45,250 nucleotides of DNA from an uncultured SAR116 cluster alpha proteobacterium. Its GTDB lineage: Bacteria; Pseudomonadota; Alphaproteobacteria; Puniceispirillales; Marisalimonadaceae. The stretch lies in the NCBI GenBank assembly GCA_902517275.1, contig CABYBQ010000007.1, positions 1 to 45,250 on the forward strand. The letters run 5' to 3'. Positions 14,769-24,379 of the stretch are shown piece after piece (positions within the stretch are counted from its first letter, which is position 1; each line of letters starts with the position of its first letter). A program made the position numbers and the translations under genes. The notes beneath the pieces are model-generated. The model searched no databases. It was not told the origin of the DNA and saw nothing but the letters and a program-made list of their open reading frames with translations.

Positions 14769-17501
14769 TTAATATAGAGGCGAAAGATTTTGTATAATTG
14801 TATTTGAGTTTTTTAAGTCTATAAAATTTTTATTAAAGCTTAAATTTGGTAATTGCCCTGGTTTAAAAGCTTCCAAAATAGATTTTTTATCTTTAGCACT
14901 TACTTGAAGACCACTGTTGGGGTTTACAGATATAAGTTTTATTCCTGGTGGTCTCCTAAATGGAATATCTGGAATATTCAAAAGTGCTTCTTTCATAAAA
15001 TCTTTAAATATTGGCGCAGCGACTGAACTGCCTGTTTCTTTGAAACCTAGTGGCCTTGGATCGTCAAACCCTACAAACACCCCAACAACTAAGTCACTTG
15101 AAAAACCTATGAACCATGCATCAGTATTTGAATTCGTTGTTCCAGTTTTGCCAGCCAGGTTTTTACCCAGTGAGTTTATAACAATACCTGTGCCTCTATC
15201 TATTGCTCCTTTTAACATTGATACCATTTGATAAGCAGAGGATGATGAGATAACTTTCTTCCTTGTATCTTTGATTGCTACTAAAGGAATATTTTTAGAA
15301 TTGGTGTGTTGACCTTTACAATTTTCACAATTTCTCTTGTCATGTTTAAAAATAGTAACACCTCTTCTATCTTGAATACGATCAATTAGGGTCGGAGTAA
15401 TTTTTTTCCCTCCATTAATTATCATCCCATAAGCATTAGTTAAACTTAGTAGATCAGTTTCACCCGCTCCTAATGACATTGATAAAAAAGGAGGCAAATT
15501 ATTACTTATTCCAAATTTATGTGCGTAATCTTGAATAATATTTTTAATAGATAAAGAGTTCAGTAAATTCTTTATTAATTCCTTATCTATAAAGGTTCTA
15601 TTATATATTTGATCAACATTTAAATTTTGGTTTATATATCTAAACAATTGTTTTTCATTAAGATTATGCTTATTAGAAAAACTTTCTATAATTTTTTTGT
15701 TAACTTTTTCTGTGTTTTTCTTTTTTTCAGTAATATAATCAACCATAAAATTCACAAATCGAATGTCTTTTTTTAATTTTTCTCCAATTAATTTATTAGT
15801 GAAGCCCTTTTCAATATAATTTTTAATTAGCTCTTCTTCTTTAATAAGTTTAATAGCTAATCTAGCAGTCATAAGATTTCTAGATTTTTCAATACCTAGT
15901 CTCATTGGGCTAGGACCATAGAATTTTTTTGTGTAATTAGCAGGTTTCCATTTTTTACAGCCTGAACATTGATCATAAGCTAATGCTGCATCTAAAATCA
16001 GATCTGTAGGTTTGTAATATCTCTCTAAACCTGCCAAATATACAAATGGTTTGAATGCAGAACCTGGTTGACGTTTTGCTTGGGTAGATCTATTGAACTC
16101 ACTTTTTTCAAAGTTATATCCTCCACTCATTGCTAATACCCTTCCTGTGTGGGGATCTAGAGCAACAATTGCTCCATTCACATTAGGAAACTGGGAAAGA
16201 GAGTAAAAGGAGTTTCCCTCATAATCGTTTTTTTTAGCTATAATTACATCCCCAACTTTAATAAATTTCTTAAAGTTTTTAAATTTAGCACCTAAATAAA
16301 TATTTAATTTATTTTTGTTATCTTTTTTAACCGTCTGTGGTCTAGCCCAATTTGCATGTAAGAATTTAATCTTAGCTGAAATTCCTTTAAGTAATAAAAT
16401 TTTTATGAAATCTTCATTTACCTGAGTGACAATAGATGCATACCTGTTTTTTGGAAGGTTTAGTTGAATTTTTTGTAAATATTTTGTTATTGAATCATCT
16501 TTAAGGTCTAATAAATCAATATTATCTATGGGACCTCTCCAACCTTGTCTTTTATCTAAATTCTCTAATCCATTTATGAGTGAATTATCAGCATAAAGTT
16601 GCATTAAAGGATCTAAAGTAGTTCTAACTGAATACCCATTTGTATATAATCTCGATCCAATTTTTTTATCTTCTGACAAAATTTTTCTTACTTCTTCGGT
16701 AAAATAAGGTGCATAACCTTCGTCAATACCACTTGATTTACGTATATTTATTAGTTTATTACTCTCTATTTCTTTTGTTTGCTTATCAATATAACCATTC
16801 TTATTCATTTGGTTTAAAACCCAATTCCTTCTATAAACTGCATTTTTTGTTTTATGAATTGGATTATAATTATTTGGAGCTTTTGGCAAAGCAGCTAAAA
16901 AAGCTGACTCAGCCAAATCAAGATTATCTAAACTCTTATCAAAATAATTCAAAGCAGCAGCTGCAACCCCATAAGATTTAAACCCTAAATAAATTTCATT
17001 TAAATATAATTCTAGAATTTGATTTTTGGAAAATGCTCTTTCAATTCGAATTGCCAGTATGGCTTCCTTTATTTTTCTTTCAAAAGACACCTCAGAAGTT
17101 AATAGAAAGTTTTTAGCAACCTGTTGAGTAATTGTTGACGCTCCAATTAGTCTTTTTCCCGAACCTATATTTTTCACATTTGTTAATAAAGCTCTTAATG
17201 TAGCTTTTACATCCAAACCAAAATGATTATAAAATTCTTTATCCTCAGCTGATATAAATGCATTAATAACACTTTTTGGAATCACGTTAATTGGAACAAA
17301 AACTCTTTTCTCGATAGCATACTCAGCAAGAAGCGCTCCATTACCTGCATGAATTCTAGTAACTACATTTGGATTATATTTTGACAATTCTTTATAATCT
17401 GGAAGTTGCTTTCCAAAGTACCATAAACCATAAAAGAAAACTATTATTCCTGATAATAACAATAAAAATGAAGTAGTTAAAAGATAAGCAAAAATTTTCA
17501 T
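14769..17501 (-). CDS. mrcA: Penicillin-binding protein 1A (bifunctional peptidoglycan synthase)
   Basis: 910 residues, longer than the usual 800-850. N-terminal anchor (residues 5-28), then the GT51 glycosyltransferase domain with catalytic Glu86 in SAEDKEFYNHFG and GASTITQQVAKN. The OB-like linker precedes the transpeptidase domain: SxxK at Ser481-Lys484 (GSAFKPF), SRN at 540-542, KTG at 785-787. Between SRN and the conserved FGISNNLPPFLSMSLGAGE an extra Lys/Asn-rich helical segment occupies about residues 552-655, where relatives have about a dozen residues. A CxxC pair (NCENC, about 724-727) is another oddity. 42 bases after amiC, so probably co-transcribed for cell-wall synthesis. Confidence 0.96.
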   Translation of the reverse strand: MKIFAYLLTTSFLLLLSGIIVFFYGLWYFGKQLPDYKELSKYNPNVVTRIHAGNGALLAEYAIEKRVFVPINVIPKSVINAFISAEDKEFYNHFGLDVKATLRALLTNVKNIGSGKRLIGASTITQQVAKNFLLTSEVSFERKIKEAILAIRIERAFSKNQILELYLNEIYLGFKSYGVAAAALNYFDKSLDNLDLAESAFLAALPKAPNNYNPIHKTKNAVYRRNWVLNQMNKNGYIDKQTKEIESNKLINIRKSSGIDEGYAPYFTEEVRKILSEDKKIGSRLYTNGYSVRTTLDPLMQLYADNSLINGLENLDKRQGWRGPIDNIDLLDLKDDSITKYLQKIQLNLPKNRYASIVTQVNEDFIKILLLKGISAKIKFLHANWARPQTVKKDNKNKLNIYLGAKFKNFKKFIKVGDVIIAKKNDYEGNSFYSLSQFPNVNGAIVALDPHTGRVLAMSGGYNFEKSEFNRSTQAKRQPGSAFKPFVYLAGLERYYKPTDLILDAALAYDQCSGCKKWKPANYTKKFYGPSPMRLGIEKSRNLMTARLAIKLIKEEELIKNYIEKGFTNKLIGEKLKKDIRFVNFMVDYITEKKKNTEKVNKKIIESFSNKHNLNEKQLFRYINQNLNVDQIYNRTFIDKELIKNLLNSLSIKNIIQDYAHKFGISNNLPPFLSMSLGAGETDLLSLTNAYGMIINGGKKITPTLIDRIQDRRGVTIFKHDKRNCENCKGQHTNSKNIPLVAIKDTRKKVISSSSAYQMVSMLKGAIDRGTGIVINSLGKNLAGKTGTTNSNTDAWFIGFSSDLVVGVFVGFDDPRPLGFKETGSSVAAPIFKDFMKEALLNIPDIPFRRPPGIKLISVNPNSGLQVSAKDKKSILEAFKPGQLPNLSFNKNFIDLKNSNTIIQNLSPLY

Positions 17502-17543
17502 AATTGTTTAATATAAATTAAATTAGACATTTTTAGGACAAGT

Positions 17544-18818
17544 TTATTCTTTATAGTTATTAAAATAGTTTTTTACTGCAACTGCTAAACCGTTACAAAG
17601 TTCATTTAAATATTGAGTACTTAACAATTTTTTTTCTTCTTGTTTGTTTGATAAAAACCCAACTTCTACAAGCACAGATGGAATATCGTAAGATTTTAAA
17701 ACTGAAAATCCAGCAAATCTATGCCCTCTATTTACAGCTAATTTTGTTTTTTCAAGATTTGAAAGAATTTTTTTGGCTAAATATGAACTATCATTCATTG
17801 CTTTTCTTTGAAACATTTTAATCAAAGTATCAAATATAATAGGGTCTCTAATTTTATTCTTGTTAGCTAGAAAATTATCAACTTCATTTTCTCTTTTAGC
17901 TAACATTTTAGCTTCTTTATCTGACGCTTTATCAGAAAGACTGAATACAGAAATTCCTTTAGCTTTTTTATTTTTACTAGAATCTGCGTGTATAGAAATA
18001 AAAATATCTGCATTATTTATTTTTGCTAAGTTTGTTCTATCTTTTAAAGATAAATATATATCTTTATCTCGAGATAATATTGTATTTATATTTTTGTACT
18101 TTTTTAGAGCCTCTTTTAGCATAATAGATGTTTTTAACGTTATATTTTTCTCTAGCGTTCCTAAATGACCTATTGCTCCAGGATCTCTACCACCATGGCC
18201 AGGATCAATAAAGACAAAATATTTATTTTTTGAAATATTCTTTTTAAGACTTTTTGGTTTTATCTTTGGTAACTCGATTGATCTAGATTTGAGAGTTTTT
18301 TTACTTTTTAAACCATTAATTTGTTTTTCAAGAGATAAAATGTTTCCATTATTTATTTTTAAAACGTGCTTAGCAATAGCAAAATTAGTAAAACTTGACT
18401 TTGATAACTGGATTTTTAAATTAGAAAAATTTCTACTATTTGCATTATCATATATTATATCGGAAATAATTGCAGGTTGTTTCAATTCTAAAACTAGTAT
18501 GTGGCCGGAAATATTTTCTTTATTAAGCTTTACATTCCTGATTAATTTTTTTTTTGTAATTTTTTTATTATTAAGAATAATTTTTTTTTCAAAATTTAAA
18601 ATTATCCTATATGGATTATCTAACAAATTAACTTTGAAACCATCTTTTTTTGTAATGTTAAAACATATAAACTTATTCTCCTGAATTTCACAACTTGCAT
18701 AAAGTTTATCCAATTTACTTTTTTGATCCGCAAACGCTATTGAGTCAGTTAAATTTAATGAGGTAAAAAAAACAAAAAATAAAAGAGAACTAATAATGTT
18801 ATTTTGGAATTTTATCAC
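17544..18818 (-). CDS. N-acetylmuramoyl-L-alanine amidase, AmiC type
   Basis: 424 residues. A signal peptide (residues 1-31, ending IAFADQK) is followed by an AMIN domain (about 35-140), which targets AmiC to septal peptidoglycan. After a Lys/Ser linker comes the Amidase_3 catalytic domain with zinc ligands in FIDPGHGGRDPGAIG, the conserved Glu in LEKNITL, FISIHADSS, and the terminal VLVEVGFLSNKQEE with the catalytic Glu. It splits septal murein for daughter-cell separation in the periplasm. First gene of the amiC-mrcA-prfB unit, divergent from rne. Confidence 0.93.
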   Translation of the reverse strand: MIKFQNNIISSLLFFVFFTSLNLTDSIAFADQKSKLDKLYASCEIQENKFICFNITKKDGFKVNLLDNPYRIILNFEKKIILNNKKITKKKLIRNVKLNKENISGHILVLELKQPAIISDIIYDNANSRNFSNLKIQLSKSSFTNFAIAKHVLKINNGNILSLEKQINGLKSKKTLKSRSIELPKIKPKSLKKNISKNKYFVFIDPGHGGRDPGAIGHLGTLEKNITLKTSIMLKEALKKYKNINTILSRDKDIYLSLKDRTNLAKINNADIFISIHADSSKNKKAKGISVFSLSDKASDKEAKMLAKRENEVDNFLANKNKIRDPIIFDTLIKMFQRKAMNDSSYLAKKILSNLEKTKLAVNRGHRFAGFSVLKSYDIPSVLVEVGFLSNKQEEKKLLSTQYLNELCNGLAVAVKNYFNNYKE

Positions 18819-19229
18819 AATACTACTTGATGGTTAAAATAATTTTGTTGATAATTTAATACTACAAAAAATAAAGTTTGTCTTGATTAGGTTAAAGTTA
18901 TATAACTCTTTATGGAATTTATTTGATTAAGTGTTTATTAAGTTTATTGAAGGTTATGGAATTATAGTTAAATTTACTAAGACACATAATACGTGTTTAA
19001 ATAGAATGAGTTAAAATCAAGTCTGACTTTATCATTTATAAGAAAGTTGTTATTATATTATTTGTTTAAAAGGTTTTTTTATTTTTAAAATATCACATAT
19101 ATAATTCTTACATTTAAATATCTATTATTTATATTTAAATGTATTTACTTTTAATTTCATAAATACTCATTCATGTAGATAGTGTGCTATTGAACTATTT
19201 TTTATCGCACATAGATTTGGAGAGGAATT
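18819..19229. other. Intergenic region between amiC and rne
   Basis: 411 AT-rich bases without a convincing ORF. It must hold the divergent promoters of amiC and rne. A long rne leader is expected because RNase E usually controls its own mRNA through the 5' region. The only structure I can point to is a weak stem near the start codon (TGTGC about 19180 with GCACA about 19206). The rne ribosome binding site is GGAGAGGA just before ATG 19230. Confidence 0.4.
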
Positions 19230-21293
19230 ATGAGTAAACGTTTACTAATTGATGCGAGACAAATTGAAGAAACTAGAGTTATTACAACTACAAATGATAT
19301 AATAGATGATTTTGAATATGAAGTTCACTCAAGACGGCAGCTAAAAGGAAATATTTATCTTGCGAGAGTAACTAGAGTTGAACCCAGTCTTCAAGCAGCT
19401 TTCATAGAGTATGGAGGAAATAGACAAGGCTTTTTAGCTTTTAGTGAAATCCATCCAGATTATTACAGAATTCCTGTCGAAGATAAAAAAAAGTTAATAG
19501 CTGAAGCATCAGCACAGACAGATGAAGAATTAAAATTAATAGAAAGTATTAATGAAGATGCTGCATTAGATTATAATGAAGAAGATCTTAAAAAAGTCAA
19601 AAAGAACCTTTATAGAAATTATAAAATTCAAGAAGTAATAGCACGTCGACAAATTTTGTTAGTCCAAGTAGTAAAAGAAGAACGTGGGACAAAAGGGGCT
19701 GCTTTAACTACCTATATTTCAATAGCTGGTAGGTATTGTGTGCTAATGCCAAATACTCCAAGGGGTGGAGGAGTAAGTAGAAAAATTGCCAATGTTACTG
19801 ATAGAAAAAGATTAAAAAAAATTGTTGACGAACTTGAGGTTCCTACTGGAATGGCTGTTATAGTTAGAACTGCAGGCAGTAAACGTACAAAAACTGAAAT
19901 TAAAAGAGATTACTCTAATTCAACAAGTATATGGGAAAGTGTTAAAAATTTAACACTTGAATCTAATGCACCTTTTCTTATTCATGAAGAGGGATCGTTA
20001 GTTAAAAGAGCTATTAGAGATTTATATCATAGCGATATCGATGAAGTTTTAGTTGATGGGAATGAAGCTTATAAAACGTGCAAAAACTATATGAAATCAT
20101 TAATGCCAAGTCATGCAAAAAAAGTTCAACAATATAACGACGATAAAAATCCATTATTTCAAAAATATAAACTAGATTCTCAATTACATGATATTTTTAA
20201 TCCTAAAGTAACTCTTAAATCTGGAGGTTATTTGATTATCGATCAAACAGAAGCATTAGTTGCGATTGATGTTAATTCAGGAAAAGCAACAAGAGAAAGA
20301 TCTATTGAGGATACTGCTTTAAAAACAAACCTTGAGGCTGCTGAAGAATTTGCTCGCCAAGCAAGATTAAGAGATTTATCGGGTTTGATAGTTATTGATT
20401 TTATTGACATGGAGGAAAATAAAAACCGCATAAATGTAGAAAAAAAATTAAAAGAAACCATGCGAAAAGATAGAGCACGTATCCAAATAGGTGATATAAG
20501 TAATTTTGGCCTCCTTGAATTATCAAGGCAACGCCTTAGACCCTCTGTAGTAGAAAATTCTTCAGAATTATGTTCACATTGTGGAGGATCAGGTAGGATT
20601 CAATCAGTAGAAGTAAGTGCAATTCAAATTTTGAGATCTATCGAAGAAGAATGTAGCTCTGAAGAAAATATGGCAATAAGCGTTTCGGCACACTCAGATA
20701 TTATAATTCACATTTTAAATAATAAAAGATCTCATCTTAATGAAATTGAAATTAGATATGATATATCAATTGATTTTATATATGATAATACAATTATTCC
20801 ACCTTTAAGAAAATTAGAAGTAATCAAAAAAAATAATTTTAAACAAAGTAATTCTCCTGGAGATAAGCAAGATAACTCATCATCTGATAATGATGAAAAA
20901 CAAATTAGAAAGAAAAGAGGCAAAAGACCTGCTAAAAAAAGAAGAATAGAGGAAAATAAAACTAAAAGTAATAGTTCTTCTAATTCAACAGACGAAGCTA
21001 AGAATAATATAGCCAAAGAAACAGACTCAGATGAAAATAAAGAGCGAAAAACAAAGAAAGGTAATACTAAAAAAATTGACGCAAAACAAAAAAATGTAAA
21101 TAAGAAAGTAATTCGAAAATCAAAAACGAAAATAGATACAAAAATCAAAAACGATCAAGATAAACTGGATGAAACAGCTAAAAATAAGATTGATTTGAGA
21201 AAAACGCAATCATCTGCACCAATAGAAATTATGAAAGTAGATGGAAAATTAAATTCTGACAAAACAAAGAAAAAAGGTTGGTGGTCAACATAA
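19230..21293 (+). CDS. rne: Ribonuclease E
   Basis: 687 residues. The S1 domain starts about residue 37 (GNIYLARVTRVEPSLQAAFIEYGGNRQGFLAF). The DNase I-like catalytic centre carries the Mg ligands in AIDVNSGKATRERSIEDT and LIVIDFIDME. The zinc-link Cys pair is CSHCGG, which joins subunits into dimers. The C-terminal 150 residues are very rich in Lys, Asn, Ser and Asp with no conserved domain, the usual disordered degradosome scaffold, shorter than in E. coli. It ends KKKGWWST, a conserved tryptophan-containing tip. It is the central endonuclease for mRNA decay and rRNA processing. It overlaps the next gene by 16 bases. Confidence 0.97.
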   Translation: MSKRLLIDARQIEETRVITTTNDIIDDFEYEVHSRRQLKGNIYLARVTRVEPSLQAAFIEYGGNRQGFLAFSEIHPDYYRIPVEDKKKLIAEASAQTDEELKLIESINEDAALDYNEEDLKKVKKNLYRNYKIQEVIARRQILLVQVVKEERGTKGAALTTYISIAGRYCVLMPNTPRGGGVSRKIANVTDRKRLKKIVDELEVPTGMAVIVRTAGSKRTKTEIKRDYSNSTSIWESVKNLTLESNAPFLIHEEGSLVKRAIRDLYHSDIDEVLVDGNEAYKTCKNYMKSLMPSHAKKVQQYNDDKNPLFQKYKLDSQLHDIFNPKVTLKSGGYLIIDQTEALVAIDVNSGKATRERSIEDTALKTNLEAAEEFARQARLRDLSGLIVIDFIDMEENKNRINVEKKLKETMRKDRARIQIGDISNFGLLELSRQRLRPSVVENSSELCSHCGGSGRIQSVEVSAIQILRSIEEECSSEENMAISVSAHSDIIIHILNNKRSHLNEIEIRYDISIDFIYDNTIIPPLRKLEVIKKNNFKQSNSPGDKQDNSSSDNDEKQIRKKRGKRPAKKRRIEENKTKSNSSSNSTDEAKNNIAKETDSDENKERKTKKGNTKKIDAKQKNVNKKVIRKSKTKIDTKIKNDQDKLDETAKNKIDLRKTQSSAPIEIMKVDGKLNSDKTKKKGWWST

Positions 21294-22636
21294 AAATATT
21301 ATTAATTATAATTTTAATTTTTGTTTCAAGACAAGCATATACCGCTCAAAGTATTTCGATTATAAGAGATGCAGAAATTGAATTTTTTTTGCATAAAGTT
21401 ATACAAACTACAATTGATAAAAAAGTTAAAAATAAAATTTATTACCCTAGGTTAATCTCGAATGATCAATATAATGCTTTTGTGACGGGGTCCAACAAAA
21501 TTTATATAAATACAGGTTTAATCAAAAAATCTAAATCATTAAGCGAAATACAAGGTGTTCTTGCTCACGAAATTGGCCATTTAGTTTTAAACCATCATAA
21601 TTCAAGATCTATCAATAATAAAAATTTGTCTAATTATGGAAAATTTGCTTCAATAGTCGGTATTGCACTATCTGCAAGTGGAAAATTAAATGCTAATTCT
21701 GCAATTGGCTTAATTGTAGGATCACAAGATCTGGCTACAAAATCTTCATACCAATTTTCTAGAATTCAAGAACAAGAAGCTGATAGATTTGCGTTTGATA
21801 TAATGCTAAAAAAGAAAATTCCTTTTAATGGCTTAGAACGCCTATTACTTAATTTAAGTGATAATGAAGCATTAAATGAAAATTCATTCACAAACTATTA
21901 TAGATCACATCCATTTTCTAAGCAAAGACTAGATCAATTAAAAAAATATAAATTTAGAATGAAATATACTAAGAAAGAAACCCAGTACGTATTAATAAAC
22001 AACAATAAAATTTCATTGGAATATATTAAAAATAAAATTAATTCATATAAAAGTGAACCAGATAAAATTTTAAAAAATAAAGAAAATAACAATAAAATTT
22101 TATTGAACTATTCTCGAGTAATAGCGTCTTATAAAGCTGGAAAATATGATTTAGCCCGTAAATATCTAAATACTTTAGAAAAAAAGTTTAAAAATTATCC
22201 ATACTTTTTTGAATTATCTGGAGATATTTATTTTAAAAATGGAAGTTTTGAAAAAGCAATAACTGAGTATAAAAAAGCTATTGAAGTTGTTAATGAAGAA
22301 TTTACACCATCTACAGACCTTATTAAATTTTCACTAGTTAAATCATATATACAAACAAATAAAAAAAAATATTTAAACAATTCTATTATTGTTTTAGAAC
22401 AATTACTCCAAAATAATCCCAAATGGAGCTATTTATGGAGATTATTAGCAAAGTCGTCTAATAAGGTTGATAGAATAGGTGTTTCTTATATTGCTTTGGC
22501 AGAGGAAGCTCTAATTAAAAAAAACTTTATTAAAGCAAAGAAATATGTAGATTTAGCAAATGGTGATCCATCTATACCTAACTCTTACAAACTAAGAGGT
22601 GCAGACATTATAGCAAGAATAAAAATAAAAAATTAA
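21278..22636 (+). CDS. M48 family metalloprotease with TPR repeats (BepA-like)
   Basis: About 452 residues. Signal peptide IKILLIIILIFVSRQAYTA, then the zinc site HEIGH (His97, Glu98, His101) in VLAHEIGHLVLNHH with the third ligand in QEQEADRFAFDIM. The C-terminal half has TPR-like helices (ELSGDIYFKNGSFEKAITEYKKAIE). In the periplasm such proteins degrade or rescue misassembled outer-membrane proteins. The start is TTG 21278 or GTG 21281, within the end of rne, with AAGG upstream. Followed 27 bases later by a DsbA-like gene, which fits a shared envelope quality-control role. Confidence 0.92.
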   Translation: MVVNIKILLIIILIFVSRQAYTAQSISIIRDAEIEFFLHKVIQTTIDKKVKNKIYYPRLISNDQYNAFVTGSNKIYINTGLIKKSKSLSEIQGVLAHEIGHLVLNHHNSRSINNKNLSNYGKFASIVGIALSASGKLNANSAIGLIVGSQDLATKSSYQFSRIQEQEADRFAFDIMLKKKIPFNGLERLLLNLSDNEALNENSFTNYYRSHPFSKQRLDQLKKYKFRMKYTKKETQYVLINNNKISLEYIKNKINSYKSEPDKILKNKENNNKILLNYSRVIASYKAGKYDLARKYLNTLEKKFKNYPYFFELSGDIYFKNGSFEKAITEYKKAIEVVNEEFTPSTDLIKFSLVKSYIQTNKKKYLNNSIIVLEQLLQNNPKWSYLWRLLAKSSNKVDRIGVSYIALAEEALIKKNFIKAKKYVDLANGDPSIPNSYKLRGADIIARIKIKN

Positions 22637-22663
22637 TCTGCTTATTATTTGAAAGATTCTAAT

Positions 22664-23371
22664 ATGAAACAAAAAATTCAAGCATTACTTATGATTTTGA
22701 CCTCAGTTTTTTTACTTATTTTTCCATCTTACTCACATGAAGTTAAAATAGAAGAAATTGAAAAAATAATAAAAAATTATTTACTTAAAAATCCAAAACT
22801 GATTAAATCTACTCTTGAAGAGTATAAAAAAACAGTTGAAATAAACAAAAAAAATAATGCTATTACTTTACTTCAAAACATTAAAAATCCTGGTATTTTT
22901 AATAAAAATTCTGATATTACAGTATATGAATTTTTTGACTATAATTGTGGTTACTGTAAATCAGTTGTTAACACAATTATGGATGTTATTTCTGAAGATA
23001 AAAAAGTCGACTTTGTTTTTGTTGAACTTCCTATATTATCACAAAGTTCATATATAGCAGCTACTGCTGCTCTTGCTTCAGAAAAACAAGGTTTATATAA
23101 TGATTTTCATCTGTCACTCATGAAAAAAAGTGGTAGAATAACAGAGGATGTAATTTTTAATATTGCAGAAAAAACTGGTCTAAATATCAATCAACTAAAA
23201 AATGATATGAGAAGCAAAGAAATTGAAAACAAACTTAAAAAAAATAGAGACGTGGCAAAATTACTAAATTTAAATGGAACTCCAGCTTTTATTATTGGGG
23301 ACATTATATATCCTGGGGCTTTACAAAAAAGTAATTTAAAGCAAATGATAAAAAGTTTCCGGGAGAAATAA
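22664..23371 (+). CDS. DsbA family thiol-disulfide oxidoreductase, exported
   Basis: 235 residues from ATG 22664 (GAAAG 8 bases before; a TTG 15 bases upstream is less likely). Signal peptide IQALLMILTSVFLLIFPSYS. Active-site CGYC (Cys95, Cys98) in YEFFDYNCGYCKSV and the cis-Pro loop LNGTPAFIIGD are as in Com1/ScsC-like DsbA proteins. An N-terminal helical segment (EIEKIIKNYLLKNPKLIKSTLEE) resembles the oligomerisation region of DsbG/ScsC-type members, so it could act as an isomerase rather than an oxidase. Part of the rne-M48-DsbA-aroQ run conserved in alphaproteobacteria. Confidence 0.92.
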   Translation: MKQKIQALLMILTSVFLLIFPSYSHEVKIEEIEKIIKNYLLKNPKLIKSTLEEYKKTVEINKKNNAITLLQNIKNPGIFNKNSDITVYEFFDYNCGYCKSVVNTIMDVISEDKKVDFVFVELPILSQSSYIAATAALASEKQGLYNDFHLSLMKKSGRITEDVIFNIAEKTGLNINQLKNDMRSKEIENKLKKNRDVAKLLNLNGTPAFIIGDIIYPGALQKSNLKQMIKSFREK

Positions 23372-23435
23372 TTTATTTTACTTAATGTCTTAAAATCGAC
23401 AATTTTAAATTTTATTTGGACACTGGAGCCTTATT

Positions 23436-23876
23436 TTGAAAAAAAAACTATACATTATTAATGGACCAAATCTAAATCTTCTTGGTAGAAGAGAACCCGA
23501 AAAATATGGTAACGCTTCACTAGAAACTGTAAAATCTTTATGCCTAGAAAAATGTAAAGATTACAGCTTAGACTTACATTTTTTTCAATCAAATGTAGAA
23601 GGCGAATTGATTAGTGAAATACATAAAGCGATTAATGATGGATGTGGAGTTATAATTAATGCTGGTGCATTAACACATACATCTATCGGTATTTTTGATG
23701 CTTTAAGTATGTTTAATGGTCCTAAAATTGAAATACACATAACTAACGTTTACGCTAGAGAAAATTTTCGACATAAATCTTTTATTTCTCCAGTTGTGAC
23801 AGGTATAATCGCTGGTTTAGGAGTGAACTCATATTTGCTTGCTCTAGATGCAGTTCATGACCTTATAAAAGATTGA
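23436..23876 (+). CDS. aroQ: 3-dehydroquinate dehydratase, type II
   Basis: 146 residues. Catalytic Tyr in REPEKYG, Arg in GRREPE, catalytic His in VYAREN-FRHKSF region and the substrate loop in NAGALTHTSIGIFDAL are present, with HITN also matching. It forms a dodecamer and makes 3-dehydroshikimate in aromatic amino acid synthesis. The start codon is TTG (23436) with TGGAG 7 bases before; the family start KKLYIINGPNLNLLG begins immediately after it, so there is no room for another start. Confidence 0.97.
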   Translation: MKKKLYIINGPNLNLLGRREPEKYGNASLETVKSLCLEKCKDYSLDLHFFQSNVEGELISEIHKAINDGCGVIINAGALTHTSIGIFDALSMFNGPKIEIHITNVYARENFRHKSFISPVVTGIIAGLGVNSYLLALDAVHDLIKD

Positions 23877-23895
23877 ACAAAAAATAGGTGACATA

Positions 23896-24369
23896 ATGAA
23901 TAAAAAGAATTCGCATAAAGAAAACCTTAATATAGTTCAAGACTTTGTCGATATTGTTAATAAGAATGATTTATCAGAGTTAGAATATGAAGCTGAGCAT
24001 TTTAAAATAAAAATTAAAAATAATCTGAATATTTCACCAAGTTCTCAAAAAACTATTGTTAAAACTCCGAAAGCTGATATTTCAGAAAATAATATCAAAA
24101 TAGAGGAAAAACTTGAAAAGTTTAACGACAAACACCCAGGTGCAGTCAATTCGCCAATGGTTGGCACAGCGTATTCATCTCCAGAGCCAGGTAAAGAAAC
24201 ATTTATTAAATTAAATTCTTTAGTGTCAATCGGCGATACATTACTCATTATTGAGGCAATGAAAGTAATGAATTCAATTAATGCACATAAATCTGGAAAA
24301 ATAGTTCACATAGGTTTTGAAGATGGTCAACCAATAGAATTCAATCAATTACTAGTAGTGATTGAGTAA
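23896..24369 (+). CDS. accB: Biotin carboxyl carrier protein of acetyl-CoA carboxylase
   Basis: 157 residues. N-terminal helical part, a flexible linker (about 45-80) with Lys, Glu, Ser and Thr rather than the Ala/Pro typical of high-GC relatives, then the biotinyl domain with the modified Lys123 in EAMKVMNSI. The [14 protein letters not shown] thumb-type loop is present. It carries CO2 from AccC to the carboxyltransferase. 19 bases after aroQ and 10 bases before accC, the standard aroQ-accB-accC operon. Confidence 0.97.
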   Translation: MNKKNSHKENLNIVQDFVDIVNKNDLSELEYEAEHFKIKIKNNLNISPSSQKTIVKTPKADISENNIKIEEKLEKFNDKHPGAVNSPMVGTAYSSPEPGKETFIKLNSLVSIGDTLLIIEAMKVMNSINAHKSGKIVHIGFEDGQPIEFNQLLVVIE

Positions 24370-24379
24370 TAGGTTCATC

